A DNA stretch of 23,948 bases from Bacillota bacterium (GCA_023411175.1 JAEYPB010000065.1:1-23948); one strand, 5' to 3'; counted from the stretch's first letter, positions 16,067-22,244 are shown. Numbers and translations: made by a program. The notes: a model not told the origin generated them from the letters alone.

Positions 16067-16083
16067 TGATTGATTCGATCATA
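16067..16083. promoter_or_regulatory. DeoR operator copy 1
   Basis: TGATTGATTCGATCATA, one of three copies of consensus TGATTGANTNRATCATW, a dyad TGAT-N7-ATCA. It begins at the -10 box of the DeoR promoter and covers its start site, an ideal place for repression. Confidence 0.65.
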
Positions 16084-16111
16084 GTATAGCGGATTTTCTG
16101 ACTGTTGTCAA
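16083..16111 (-). promoter_or_regulatory. sigma-A-type promoter of the DeoR operon
   Basis: On the minus strand TTGACA (16106-16111) and TATACT (16083-16088) are separated by exactly 17 bp. The match to consensus is 11 of 12. The transcription start would be near 16076, inside operator copy 1. Confidence 0.8.
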
Positions 16112-16120
16112 TGGATTTAA

Positions 16121-16137
16121 TGATTGAATAAATCATA
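16121..16137. promoter_or_regulatory. DeoR operator copy 2
   Basis: TGATTGAATAAATCATA; with the preceding A it is a perfect dyad ATGATT-N5-AATCAT. It lies 9 bp upstream of the DeoR -35 box, between the two divergent promoters, and 54 bp from copy 1. Confidence 0.65.
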
Positions 16138-16149
16138 TAAATAAAAATA

Positions 16150-16166
16150 TGATTGAGTTGATCATT
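16150..16166. promoter_or_regulatory. DeoR operator copy 3
   Basis: TGATTGAGTTGATCATT, a dyad ATGAT-N7-ATCAT when the preceding A is included. It ends 6 bp before the -35 box of the rightward promoter and is 29 bp from copy 2, close to three helical turns. Confidence 0.65.
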
Positions 16167-16172
16167 TTGAGG

Positions 16173-16201
16173 TTGACAAGCCAGGCCGGACGTGCTACGC
16201 T
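16173..16201 (+). promoter_or_regulatory. promoter of the YjbQ-like/SIS operon
   Basis: TTGACA (16173-16178), a 17-bp spacer and TACGCT (16196-16201). The -35 box is perfect, the -10 box weak. The start would be near 16208, 29 bp before the ATG, which supports choosing 16237 rather than an upstream GTG as the start of the next gene. Confidence 0.65.
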
Positions 16202-16236
16202 TTGATCGGAGCGAGAGAGGCTGGAGGGTGAAGGAC

Positions 16237-16857
16237 ATGGAATGCAAGGTATACCAAAAGGAGCTGGAGCTTCAATCGAAGGGCTGGATTCCCACCTTTC
16301 ACGACGTTTCAAAAGAGGTCCGCGAAATCGTCGCGGCGTCCGGGGTGAAAAACGGCACCTGCTGCGTCGCGTCGCATCATACAACCTGCAGCGTGATCGT
16401 GCAGGAGTGCTCCCACGACATCGACAGCTTCGATCTGGAGTACTTGCAGCACGACCTTCTCGACATCATGCGCAAGTTGATCCCGGACTTTTCCGAGGAG
16501 CACCAGTACCGGCACCCCGGCCCCATCCACGCGCAGTACGGGCGCTATGTTGGCGAGCCGGGTGACTTCACCAGCATGAATACGGACGGGCACCTGCGGT
16601 CCTCTTTCTTCGGGCGCAGCGAGACGCTAACGATAAAGGACGGCGAGTTGGATGGCGGGGAGTTCGCGCACGTGTATTTCGTGGATTGGGACCACGTCCG
16701 CGCGCGCCGCAGGCAGCTTAACGTGAGCGTGATGGGTACGACCGGGGATGTTGAGGACCGGAAGTGGAACGGTGGCCAGGTCGTCAACACGTTGCGCAAG
16801 TATACCGACGAGGAAAAGGCATATCTGCCCCAGTTCGACCTCCAGCAAAAACGATAG
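16237..16857 (+). CDS. YjbQ-like (UPF0047) protein, long paralogue
   Basis: A protein of 206 residues, about 65 longer than classical YjbQ. It has the same marks as the paralogue at 14021-14515: SHHTTC (His47, His48) followed by Glu57, RHPGP (92-96), and NTDGHLRSSFFGRSET with His119. It differs by an insertion of about 6-8 residues before NTDGH and a hydrophilic C-terminal tail of about 40 residues (RKWNGGQVVNTLRKYTDEE). The shared HPGP and NTDxHLRS motifs set the two proteins apart from standard YjbQ. The start at 16237 has GGAGGG eight bases upstream and lies after the predicted transcription start. It is followed after 10 bp by the SIS-domain gene. The activity is unknown; a role on a phosphorylated sugar or cofactor precursor is only a guess from context. 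Confidence 0.82.
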   Translation: MECKVYQKELELQSKGWIPTFHDVSKEVREIVAASGVKNGTCCVASHHTTCSVIVQECSHDIDSFDLEYLQHDLLDIMRKLIPDFSEEHQYRHPGPIHAQYGRYVGEPGDFTSMNTDGHLRSSFFGRSETLTIKDGELDGGEFAHVYFVDWDHVRARRRQLNVSVMGTTGDVEDRKWNGGQVVNTLRKYTDEEKAYLPQFDLQQKR

Positions 16858-16867
16858 GGGGAAGGGC

Positions 16868-17470
16868 ATGGATACAAGCGAGGCCCTTTGGGCGGCGGGC
16901 CGCCGGGCGTACGAGATCGAGGCCGACGCGATCACCCGGGCGCTCTTGGCCGTGGAGGAATCGGAGTTTCTGCGCGCCGTCGAGGCGCTTGCAGCCGCCG
17001 AGCGGATCGCCGCCAGCGGCTGCGGGCATACGGGCATCGCCTGCCGGCACTTTGCGCATCTGATGTGCTGTATTGAGCGTCCTGCGCGTTTCTTACCCCC
17101 GTCTGAGGCGGTGCACGGAGGGACAGGGTTTGTCCAGCCGGGCGACGTGGTGCTGCTGGCATCGCGCGGTGGCAAGACAGCGGAACTTCTGCCCATCCTT
17201 ACGATCGCGAAAAAGAAGTGTGCGACCGTCATCACGGTGACGGAGAACGGTGACTCCCCGCTGGCGGAAGGCGCGAGTATCCTGCTCAAAATGGCGGTGA
17301 CACGGGAGACCGATCGCTTCAACGCACAGGGAACCACCAGCTTCACCGTGCTCGCTGTGCTCTTCCACGCGCTGCAAGCGGCGCTGATTGAGCGCACCGG
17401 TTATCAGAACGAGCAGTTCGCGCTGATCCATCCTGGCGGCGCAGTGGGCCAGCGGCTGAAAAAGCAATGA
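16868..17470 (+). CDS. SIS-domain phosphosugar isomerase-like protein (KdsD/KpsF-like, no CBS domains)
   Basis: A protein of 200 residues consisting of a single SIS domain. It aligns with the arabinose-5-phosphate isomerase domain: SGCGHTG (50-56), AVHGGTGF (81-88), VVLLASRGGKTAE (94-106), ETDRFNAQGTTS (147-158) and the KdsD hallmark HPGGAVGQRL (188-197). The two CBS domains of full-length KdsD are absent. Of the four residues described as catalytic in E. coli KdsD, His188 and Glu147 are kept, while the lysine of GKSG is His54 and the glutamate of SGE is Lys103. A different substrate or a non-isomerase role is therefore possible. The start at 16868 follows AGGGGG. It lies 10 bp after the YjbQ-like gene and shares its DeoR-controlled promoter. 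Confidence 0.82.
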   Translation: MDTSEALWAAGRRAYEIEADAITRALLAVEESEFLRAVEALAAAERIAASGCGHTGIACRHFAHLMCCIERPARFLPPSEAVHGGTGFVQPGDVVLLASRGGKTAELLPILTIAKKKCATVITVTENGDSPLAEGASILLKMAVTRETDRFNAQGTTSFTVLAVLFHALQAALIERTGYQNEQFALIHPGGAVGQRLKKQ

Positions 17471-17632
17471 ACAAAGGACGCAGGTACGCTCTGGAGTATA
17501 GAAATGGCGTTCAGCTGCCCTTAGCCGTATGTACTCTGAGTATTCCAGGTTCATAAAGCACCTGATGATGGGGGTAACATCTGAAACGGGATTCAGTACT
17601 TTAAGCGCTTGCCAAAGTATATACCCACGCGC

Positions 17633-17676
17633 CTGCCATCCGGTTTTCTGCAAATCGGATGGCAGATTTTCTATAT
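17633..17676 (+). terminator. intrinsic terminator of the YjbQ-like/SIS operon
   Basis: CTGCCATCCG (17633-17642) pairs perfectly with CGGATGGCAG (17656-17665) around a 13-base loop, followed by ATTTTCTATATT. It lies 163 bp beyond the SIS stop codon, a rather long untranslated tail. Confidence 0.6.
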
Positions 17677-17701
17677 TCTCTGCCATCAGAATTGCCCTCA
17701 A

Positions 17702-17730
17702 TAAAGAAAAACACCGATGTCAAACATCGG
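17702..17730 (-). terminator. intrinsic terminator after the truncated serine tRNA
   Basis: On the minus strand CCGATGT-TTG-ACATCGG is followed by TGTTTTTCTTTAT, a good intrinsic terminator. It would end a transcript of roughly 120 bases started at the promoter near 17835-17863. Confidence 0.75.
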
Positions 17731-17732
17731 CG

Positions 17733-17755
17733 AAACCCTTGTATTATAAGGCTTT
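17733..17755. other. possible recombinase core site next to the tRNA fragment
   Basis: AAACCCTT (17733-17740) and AAGGCTTT (17748-17755) are inverted arms with one mismatch in eight, around the 7-bp spacer GTATTAT. That is the layout of a tyrosine-recombinase core. It sits 17 bp from where the tRNA similarity stops. No integrase gene is in the window, so this is a suggestion only. Confidence 0.3.
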
Positions 17756-17772
17756 GTGGGCTCATCTACGAC

Positions 17773-17811
17773 TTTCAAGACCAGCGCCTTCAACCACTCG
17801 GCCATCTCTCC
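17773..17811 (-). pseudogene. tRNA-Ser(UGA), 5' half only
   Basis: On the minus strand GGAGAGATGGCCGAGTGG, TTGAAGGC, GCTGGT and CTTGAAA match bases 1-38 of a bacterial serine tRNA: acceptor strand, complete D arm, 5' side of the anticodon stem, and the loop with anticodon TGA. Similarity stops after the loop. The next bases GTCGT cannot pair with CTGGT, and no variable arm, T arm (GGTTCGAATCC) or 3' acceptor strand follows within the transcript. It therefore cannot be a functional tRNA. Confidence 0.75.
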
Positions 17812-17834
17812 AGGATAGAAAACCAGCATTAGCT

Positions 17835-17863
17835 ATTATAGCGTGGTTTTTGGGCAAAGTCAA
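17835..17863 (-). promoter_or_regulatory. near-consensus promoter for the tRNA-Ser fragment
   Basis: On the minus strand TTGACT (17858-17863), a 17-bp spacer and a perfect TATAAT (17835-17840). The start would be near 17828, 17 bases before the tRNA 5' end. It is one of the best promoters in the window even though it drives only a tRNA fragment. Confidence 0.75.
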
Positions 17864-17873
17864 TGCCCAAAAT

Positions 17874-17920
17874 GGGGTTTTGGTGGGCTTGATGGGGTGT
17901 TTTAGGGTGGTTTTGGTGGG
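17874..17920 (+). other. G-rich tract with quadruplex-forming pattern
   Basis: Four G-runs (17874-17877, 17885-17887, 17894-17897, 17905-17907) with loops of 7, 6 and 7 bases fit the usual G3+N1-7 rule; a fifth run is at 17918-17920. The block contains two copies of TTTTGGTGGG. It lies 11 bp upstream of the -35 box of the tRNA-fragment promoter. Function unknown. Confidence 0.5.
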
Positions 17921-18109
17921 TTGAAACGGATTTTGAGCAAGGTAAGGCTTCGGCATCACTGATCCGGGATCAGCGTTATGGGAGAAATTGGGTGGAAAAA
18001 AGCAGTGATTCTTTGCATAGATGCATATAAGGGCGATGGCAGGTGGATGTCAGGCGAAGGTCACTTTTAATGATCCACACAATAGCTTGTAGAAATTGTT
18101 GGAACACTA
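17921..18109. other. intergenic stretch, nothing recognised
   Basis: About 190 bp between the G-rich tract and the promoter of the LacI-family gene. A short dyad CTGATCC-GGGATCAG lies near 17958. I see no gene, RNA or operator in it. Confidence 0.35.
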
Positions 18110-18138
18110 TTGACAAAGCACACCGGGTGCTATAATAT
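18110..18138 (+). promoter_or_regulatory. promoter of the LacI-family regulator gene
   Basis: TTGACA (18110-18115) with TAATAT at 18133-18138 (17-bp spacer), or with TATAAT at 18131-18136 (15-bp spacer). The start falls near 18145, a few bases before the first LacI-type operator, and leaves a 5' untranslated leader of about 115 bases. Confidence 0.7.
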
Positions 18139-18152
18139 TATCTTACTGCCCT

Positions 18153-18168
18153 ATTAGAACGTTCCAAT
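18153..18168. promoter_or_regulatory. LacI-family operator 1 (autoregulatory)
   Basis: ATTAGAACGTTCCAAT, a 16-bp even-length palindrome with central CG, one base away from the perfect copy at 19317-19332. It lies just after the transcription start of the LacI-family gene, a typical place for autorepression. Confidence 0.75.
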
Positions 18169-18260
18169 TCTCGTGGTTCTCACGCCAGCTATGGAATGTA
18201 TTGATGTTAATCGGTCGGTTATAGCCGGATTGCATAATTTCATTACGAAATGAGTACAGT

Positions 18261-19292
18261 ATGTCGACGATCCGAGATGTTGCCAAAGAAGCGGGAGTAT
18301 CCGTCAGCACGGTGTCACTTGTCATCAACGGATCCCAAAGCATCAAACTTGAAACGCGTTTTCGCGTTTTGAAGGCCATTGAAGAGCTACACTATATCCC
18401 CAACCAGTCTGCCCGCGCCTTGGTCACCAAAAAAAAGAAGGTCATCGGGCTGATCAATACCACCTGCTCCAACGAGGACTTCCTGTATACGTTTGATTCT
18501 GTGCCCAACACCTATCTGAGCGACATGCTGGAAGCCATCGTGCAGGAGACGAACGCGAAGGACTATTCCATCACCATTGACAGCACCGGCTCCAAAGGCA
18601 TCAATTTTGACAAGCCCCCAGTGATTATGGATAAAAACCGCGTGGACGGCATTATGTTCATGAGCGGCGTGCTTACCGAGGACCAGGTGCAGATGCTTCT
18701 AAAACTGGAGATTCCGACGGTCGTCATCGGCGCACGGAGCAAGTCCATAGACTGCGTGGACACCGACCCCGAAAAAGGTTTTTACCTGGGCACGCGGCAC
18801 CTGATTGAAAACGGCCACAGAGCGATCGCCTGCATCAACGGCCCGGACGAATCGCAATCCGCCATACGTAAGTTCGCGGGTTATAAGGCGGCGCTGAAAG
18901 AAGCTGGGATTCCCTTCCGGGAAGTGCTGTATCGAACGGGTAATTATAGCGCCCAGACCGGCTATGAAGGGATTAAAAGCATCTGGGAGCAGGGTGTGCG
19001 GCCCACTGCGCTGATCGCGCTGGACTGCACAGCGCTGGGCGCTACGAGATACCTCTATGAGCAGGGGCTGTTCTGCCCGAAGGATATCTCCGTCGTAGGC
19101 TTCGAGGACGGTCTGTTGCCGGAGCTCTCCATCCCGCCGATGACGTCTGTCCGCGTACACAAGGCGCAGCTAGGGCAGCAAGCCTGCCGTGTGCTGTTTA
19201 ATCGGCTTAAAAACCCCAATGCGCAGAAAGTTCAGCTGATCTTGCCGCCGGAACTGATACTGCGCGCTTCGGTTCGAAACATCAGCCCCTGA
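18261..19292 (+). CDS. LacI-family transcriptional regulator
   Basis: A protein of 343 residues with the complete family layout. The N-terminal helix-turn-helix (IRDVAKEAGVSVSTVSLVIN, 4-23) is followed by a hinge helix region NQSARALVTKK near 48-58 and a periplasmic-binding-protein-like sensor domain from about 60 to the end. In the sensor domain, VVIG, GTRHLIENGHRAIACINGP, and DISVVGFED near 275-283 are typical. It would bind a sugar or sugar derivative as effector. The start at 18261 has only a weak ribosome site (GAG seven bases upstream). An identical operator type before this gene and before the FAD oxidoreductase gene 75 bp downstream shows the likely target operon. A weak hairpin followed by six T residues lies right after the stop. 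Confidence 0.92.
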   Translation: MSTIRDVAKEAGVSVSTVSLVINGSQSIKLETRFRVLKAIEELHYIPNQSARALVTKKKKVIGLINTTCSNEDFLYTFDSVPNTYLSDMLEAIVQETNAKDYSITIDSTGSKGINFDKPPVIMDKNRVDGIMFMSGVLTEDQVQMLLKLEIPTVVIGARSKSIDCVDTDPEKGFYLGTRHLIENGHRAIACINGPDESQSAIRKFAGYKAALKEAGIPFREVLYRTGNYSAQTGYEGIKSIWEQGVRPTALIALDCTALGATRYLYEQGLFCPKDISVVGFEDGLLPELSIPPMTSVRVHKAQLGQQACRVLFNRLKNPNAQKVQLILPPELILRASVRNISP

Positions 19293-19309
19293 ATTGCGGT
19301 TTCTTTTTT
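19276..19309 (+). terminator. weak terminator after the LacI-family gene
   Basis: GAAAC (19276-19280) can pair with GTTTC (19299-19303) around a loop that holds TCAG-CCC-CTGA; TTTTTT follows at 19304-19309. The stem is short and overlaps the end of the coding sequence, so the call is tentative. Confidence 0.35.
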
Positions 19310-19316
19310 ACTGGTT

Positions 19317-19332
19317 ATTAGAACGTTCTAAT
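19317..19332. promoter_or_regulatory. LacI-family operator 2 before the FAD oxidoreductase/ABC operon
   Basis: ATTAGAACGTTCTAAT, a perfect 16-bp palindrome. It overlaps a possible -10 box TATTAG (19316-19321) that is 16 bp from TTGCGG (19294-19299). It lies 34 bp before the start codon at 19367. It matches operator 1 at 15 of 16 positions. Confidence 0.82.
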
Positions 19333-19366
19333 TTGTATCACTTAACAGAGTTCGGAGGATGGACAA

Positions 19367-20743
19367 ATGAGTGGAGTGGGCTTCATCGTAGAGCCGGAGC
19401 GCAGGATTCCGCTGATGGAGGACCGGGATGTGATCGTCGCGGGCGGCGGCGTCACCGGTGTGATGGCGGCGGTCGCGGCAGCCCAGGAGGGCGCGGACGT
19501 ACTGTTGGTGGAGCGTAACGCCAGCCTCGGCGGCGTGGCCGCGATGGGCCTGCCCATCCAAGGGTATGTAAACCACGCCGGGGAGCAGATCGTGCTGGGG
19601 CTGGCCGAGGAACTGCGGCAGCGCCTTGTGGCAAAGAATGGCGCGCTCGACCACTTCATCCCGTGTGACATGCACAATCCCTACCTGGTTGTGGACCCGG
19701 AGATGGTCAAGCTGGCGCTCTCGGAGATGCTCCGGGACGCGGGCGTGCGGGTGCTGTTGCATACGCTGGTTGCGAACGTGCGGATGGACGGGGACAGGAT
19801 CGACGCCGTGTTCGTCGAGGGGAAATCCGGGCGGGAGGCCTTCCGGGCGAAGGTGTTTATCGATTGTACAGGCGACGCGGACCTTGCGGCGCTGTCGGGC
19901 GCTCCGCTTTCCATCGCGGACGCAGCGTCGCTGCAGGCCAGTACGCTCAACTTTATTCTCACAAACGTGGACACCGAGGCAGTCAAGAGATTTGTCCGGG
20001 AGGATCCTGAAAAATACGGGCTGTTCCCGATGCTGAGCGGGGAGCAGTTCTTCCGGTCGGATCGCTACATCATGGTCGGCCTGCAGGGGCTTGCGGAGCA
20101 GGCCCGCAGGGAGGATGCGCAAAGCGCACTCTGGGGCAACGTGTGCTACATCACGCTGGTCGCGCCGGGAACCGTTTGCGTCAACTCCGTGCATGTGGAC
20201 GGGTACAACGCCTGCGATATGCGGGACCTTTCGGAGATTGAGCGCCTCGCCCGGGAGCGGGTGCACCAGGCGTATGGATTCTACAAAAAGCATGTGCCTG
20301 GTTTTGAGAACGCGGCGCTCACCGCGACCGCACCCTGGGCAGGCATCCGCGAGACGCGCATCCTCGATGGGCGGGGTACCCTTACGCTGGAGGCCATTCG
20401 ACGGGGCGAGATTCCGCCGGATTCCATCGCGCTGGGCGGCTACCCGGTGGACGTGCACAGCCCGGAGAACAACGGACTCATCTTCTACAAGGTCCCGACT
20501 TACGGCATCCCCTACGGCTGCATGCTGCCCCAGGGGGTTCAAAACCTTCTGGTGGCGGGCCGCACCATCTCCGCCAGCCGGGAGGCGATGGCGTCCTCCC
20601 GCGTGATGGCGCAGTGCATGGCGGAGGGGGAAGCGGCAGGAACCGCGGCGGCGCTTTGCACGCGGGAAGGCCTGACGCCGGAGGAACTGCCGGTGGAACG
20701 CCTCCAGAGCGCGCTCATAGCCCGCGGCGCGAGGGTGAGCTAA
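19367..20743 (+). CDS. FAD-dependent oxidoreductase (FAD_oxidored family)
   Basis: A protein of 458 residues. The dinucleotide fold starts at DVIVAGGGVTGVMAA (21-35) with Glu49 at the end of the second strand (LLVER). It is followed by NASLGGVAAMGLP, typical of the FAD-dependent oxidoreductase group that includes annotated succinate/fumarate-reductase-like and thiazole-type enzymes. A FIDCTGDADLAAL segment is near 163-175, and the C-terminal FAD motif GVQNLLVAGRTISASREAMASSRVM near 405-430 is well kept. No signal peptide is seen, so it is cytoplasmic. The electron acceptor and substrate are unknown; the location beside a LacI-controlled sugar transporter suggests oxidation or reduction of a carbohydrate-derived compound. 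The start at 19367 has CGGAGG eight bases upstream. Confidence 0.88.
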   Translation: MSGVGFIVEPERRIPLMEDRDVIVAGGGVTGVMAAVAAAQEGADVLLVERNASLGGVAAMGLPIQGYVNHAGEQIVLGLAEELRQRLVAKNGALDHFIPCDMHNPYLVVDPEMVKLALSEMLRDAGVRVLLHTLVANVRMDGDRIDAVFVEGKSGREAFRAKVFIDCTGDADLAALSGAPLSIADAASLQASTLNFILTNVDTEAVKRFVREDPEKYGLFPMLSGEQFFRSDRYIMVGLQGLAEQARREDAQSALWGNVCYITLVAPGTVCVNSVHVDGYNACDMRDLSEIERLARERVHQAYGFYKKHVPGFENAALTATAPWAGIRETRILDGRGTLTLEAIRRGEIPPDSIALGGYPVDVHSPENNGLIFYKVPTYGIPYGCMLPQGVQNLLVAGRTISASREAMASSRVMAQCMAEGEAAGTAAALCTREGLTPEELPVERLQSALIARGARVS

Positions 20744-20819
20744 CGCCTTACGCCGTGCGTAGAATCGTTCATTATTGCCTCCCCATATGGAGACAAGCAA
20801 TCAATAAGGAGGAGAAGAC

Positions 20820-22142
20820 ATGAAGACAACCCTGAAGATCGCCCTTTGCGCCCTGCTCATCACGCTGTTCGCGTCCACCTTTGGTGCGTTCGCGGAAACG
20901 CAGCTCCAGGCGGGCGCCACCATCCGCATGTGGACCTTCCTGAATCCCGACGGTGGGACGTCCGGCCGCGAAGTCGCGCTGAAGGAAATGATCGATTCGT
21001 TCGAAGCCAAGTACGGCATCGACGTGGTCGTCGAGCCCCAGACCTGGAGCACCATGTCCGCGAAGTTTCTGACCGCTGCCCAGGCGGGCAACGCGCCGGA
21101 CGTCATCTGGATCAACGTGGACGACATGGGCACCGCCATCAAGATGGGCGTGCTGGAGCCCTTCGAGAACATGTTCATGAAGGACTGGACAGAGGAAATG
21201 CGCGCGGACGCCCAGACGCCCTTCTTCGATTTCGGCGTGACGGACGGCCTGCACTACCAGATGGGCTTCTCCCGCAACTTCATCGGCATCATGTACCGCT
21301 CGGACGTCTTTGAAGCCGCCGGTATCAAAGTTCCCTTCGAGAACTGGGATGACTTCCGTGAGGCCGCCAAGAAGCTGACCTTGGACAGTGATCCGCTCAC
21401 CGGCGCCAAGCGCTACGGCTTTGCCACCAGCTTCACCGTGGACTCCTCCGACCCGCAGATCACTTGCAACATGCTGCTGGACAAGAACGGAACCATGTTC
21501 AATGAGGATGGCACCGCCAACTGGGCCAACGAAACCGGCGTTCGCGGCGCGGAAATGCTGCGCGACATGATGAAGGTGGACGGCTCCATCTCCGAGTCCA
21601 ACCTCAATCACACCGTGGACGACATATACAAGGATTTCGCCGCCGGAAAGTACGCCATGGTCAACGGCGCTAGCGTGCGCATCCAGAAGGCGCGCAGCGA
21701 GTGCGTGTTTGATCCCAACACCATCCGCCTGATGCCCTTCCCCAGCGACGACAAGGCGTATTCCCCGACCGTCCTGACCGGCTGGAGCGTGGGCGTGTGG
21801 TCCGGCAGCCAGCATAAGCAGGAAGCCGGCAAGTTCGTGGAGTGGATGTTCCTGCCGGAAAACGACGCGAAGTGGGTGCAAATCGGCGGCCAGGCCCCGA
21901 TGATGAACTCCACGCCCGAGCTCCTGAAAGACGCGCTGGCCGATCCCGCCAACGCCTACATCCTGGACACCGTGACCTGTCTGAACGAGGCCGGCTGGGC
22001 GCAGCCCACCCAGTTCCCGGTTTCCGGCTGGCGCGGCGACTTCACCGGCGCGATGCAGAAGATCATCGTCAACGGCGAGGATCCCATGACTGCGCTTAAG
22101 GCGGCGGAGGCCGACTTCAACGCCCGAAACAATGCGGGCTGA
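20820..22142 (+). CDS. extracellular sugar solute-binding protein (family 1) of the second transporter
   Basis: A protein of 440 residues, the usual length for MalE/UgpB-type binding proteins. The signal peptide runs from MKTTLKIALCALL to AFA (about residue 25), followed by ETQLQ. The cysteine at position 10 lies inside the hydrophobic core and has no lipobox context, so no lipid anchor is predicted. Typical family segments are AKFLTAAQAGNAPDVIWINVDD near 80-101 and the tryptophan- and tyrosine-rich ligand cleft (NETGVRGAEMLRDMM, GKYAMVNGASVRIQKA). The start at 20820 has AAGGAGGAG upstream. It follows the FAD oxidoreductase gene by 76 bp and precedes two permease genes. Confidence 0.92.
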   Translation: MKTTLKIALCALLITLFASTFGAFAETQLQAGATIRMWTFLNPDGGTSGREVALKEMIDSFEAKYGIDVVVEPQTWSTMSAKFLTAAQAGNAPDVIWINVDDMGTAIKMGVLEPFENMFMKDWTEEMRADAQTPFFDFGVTDGLHYQMGFSRNFIGIMYRSDVFEAAGIKVPFENWDDFREAAKKLTLDSDPLTGAKRYGFATSFTVDSSDPQITCNMLLDKNGTMFNEDGTANWANETGVRGAEMLRDMMKVDGSISESNLNHTVDDIYKDFAAGKYAMVNGASVRIQKARSECVFDPNTIRLMPFPSDDKAYSPTVLTGWSVGVWSGSQHKQEAGKFVEWMFLPENDAKWVQIGGQAPMMNSTPELLKDALADPANAYILDTVTCLNEAGWAQPTQFPVSGWRGDFTGAMQKIIVNGEDPMTALKAAEADFNARNNAG

Positions 22143-22173
22143 GCAATGACCTTGCGCCTATTCGGCGGGCGGG

Positions 22174-22195
22174 CGGGGGGCCGAATGGTCCCCCG
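22174..22195 (+). terminator. GC-rich intercistronic hairpin after the second solute-binding-protein gene
   Basis: CGGGGGGCC (22174-22182) pairs with GGTCCCCCG (22187-22195), nine pairs with one G-U, tetraloop GAAT. An alternative stem ATTCGGC with GCCGAAT exists at the same place. No T-run follows. It has the same position in its operon as the hairpin at 11221-11247. Confidence 0.55.
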
Positions 22196-22244
22196 TCCTT
22201 TCAAGACCGGTTGCCCATTCTGATCGCACTGGAGTGATGCATGC

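Noticed and set aside
20759..20776. Third LacI-type operator before the second solute-binding-protein gene (TAGAATCGTTCATTA)
   Set aside because: It needs a one-base insertion in the centre, which breaks the helical phase of the palindrome, and the gene is already within the operon controlled at 19317.
19328..20800. Long open frame on the minus strand opposite the FAD oxidoreductase gene
   Set aside because: It is the antisense shadow of a GC-rich gene: arginine/histidine-rich, no recognisable domain, no ribosome site. Similar shadows lie opposite 2629-3561, 11180-12631 and 20772-21881.
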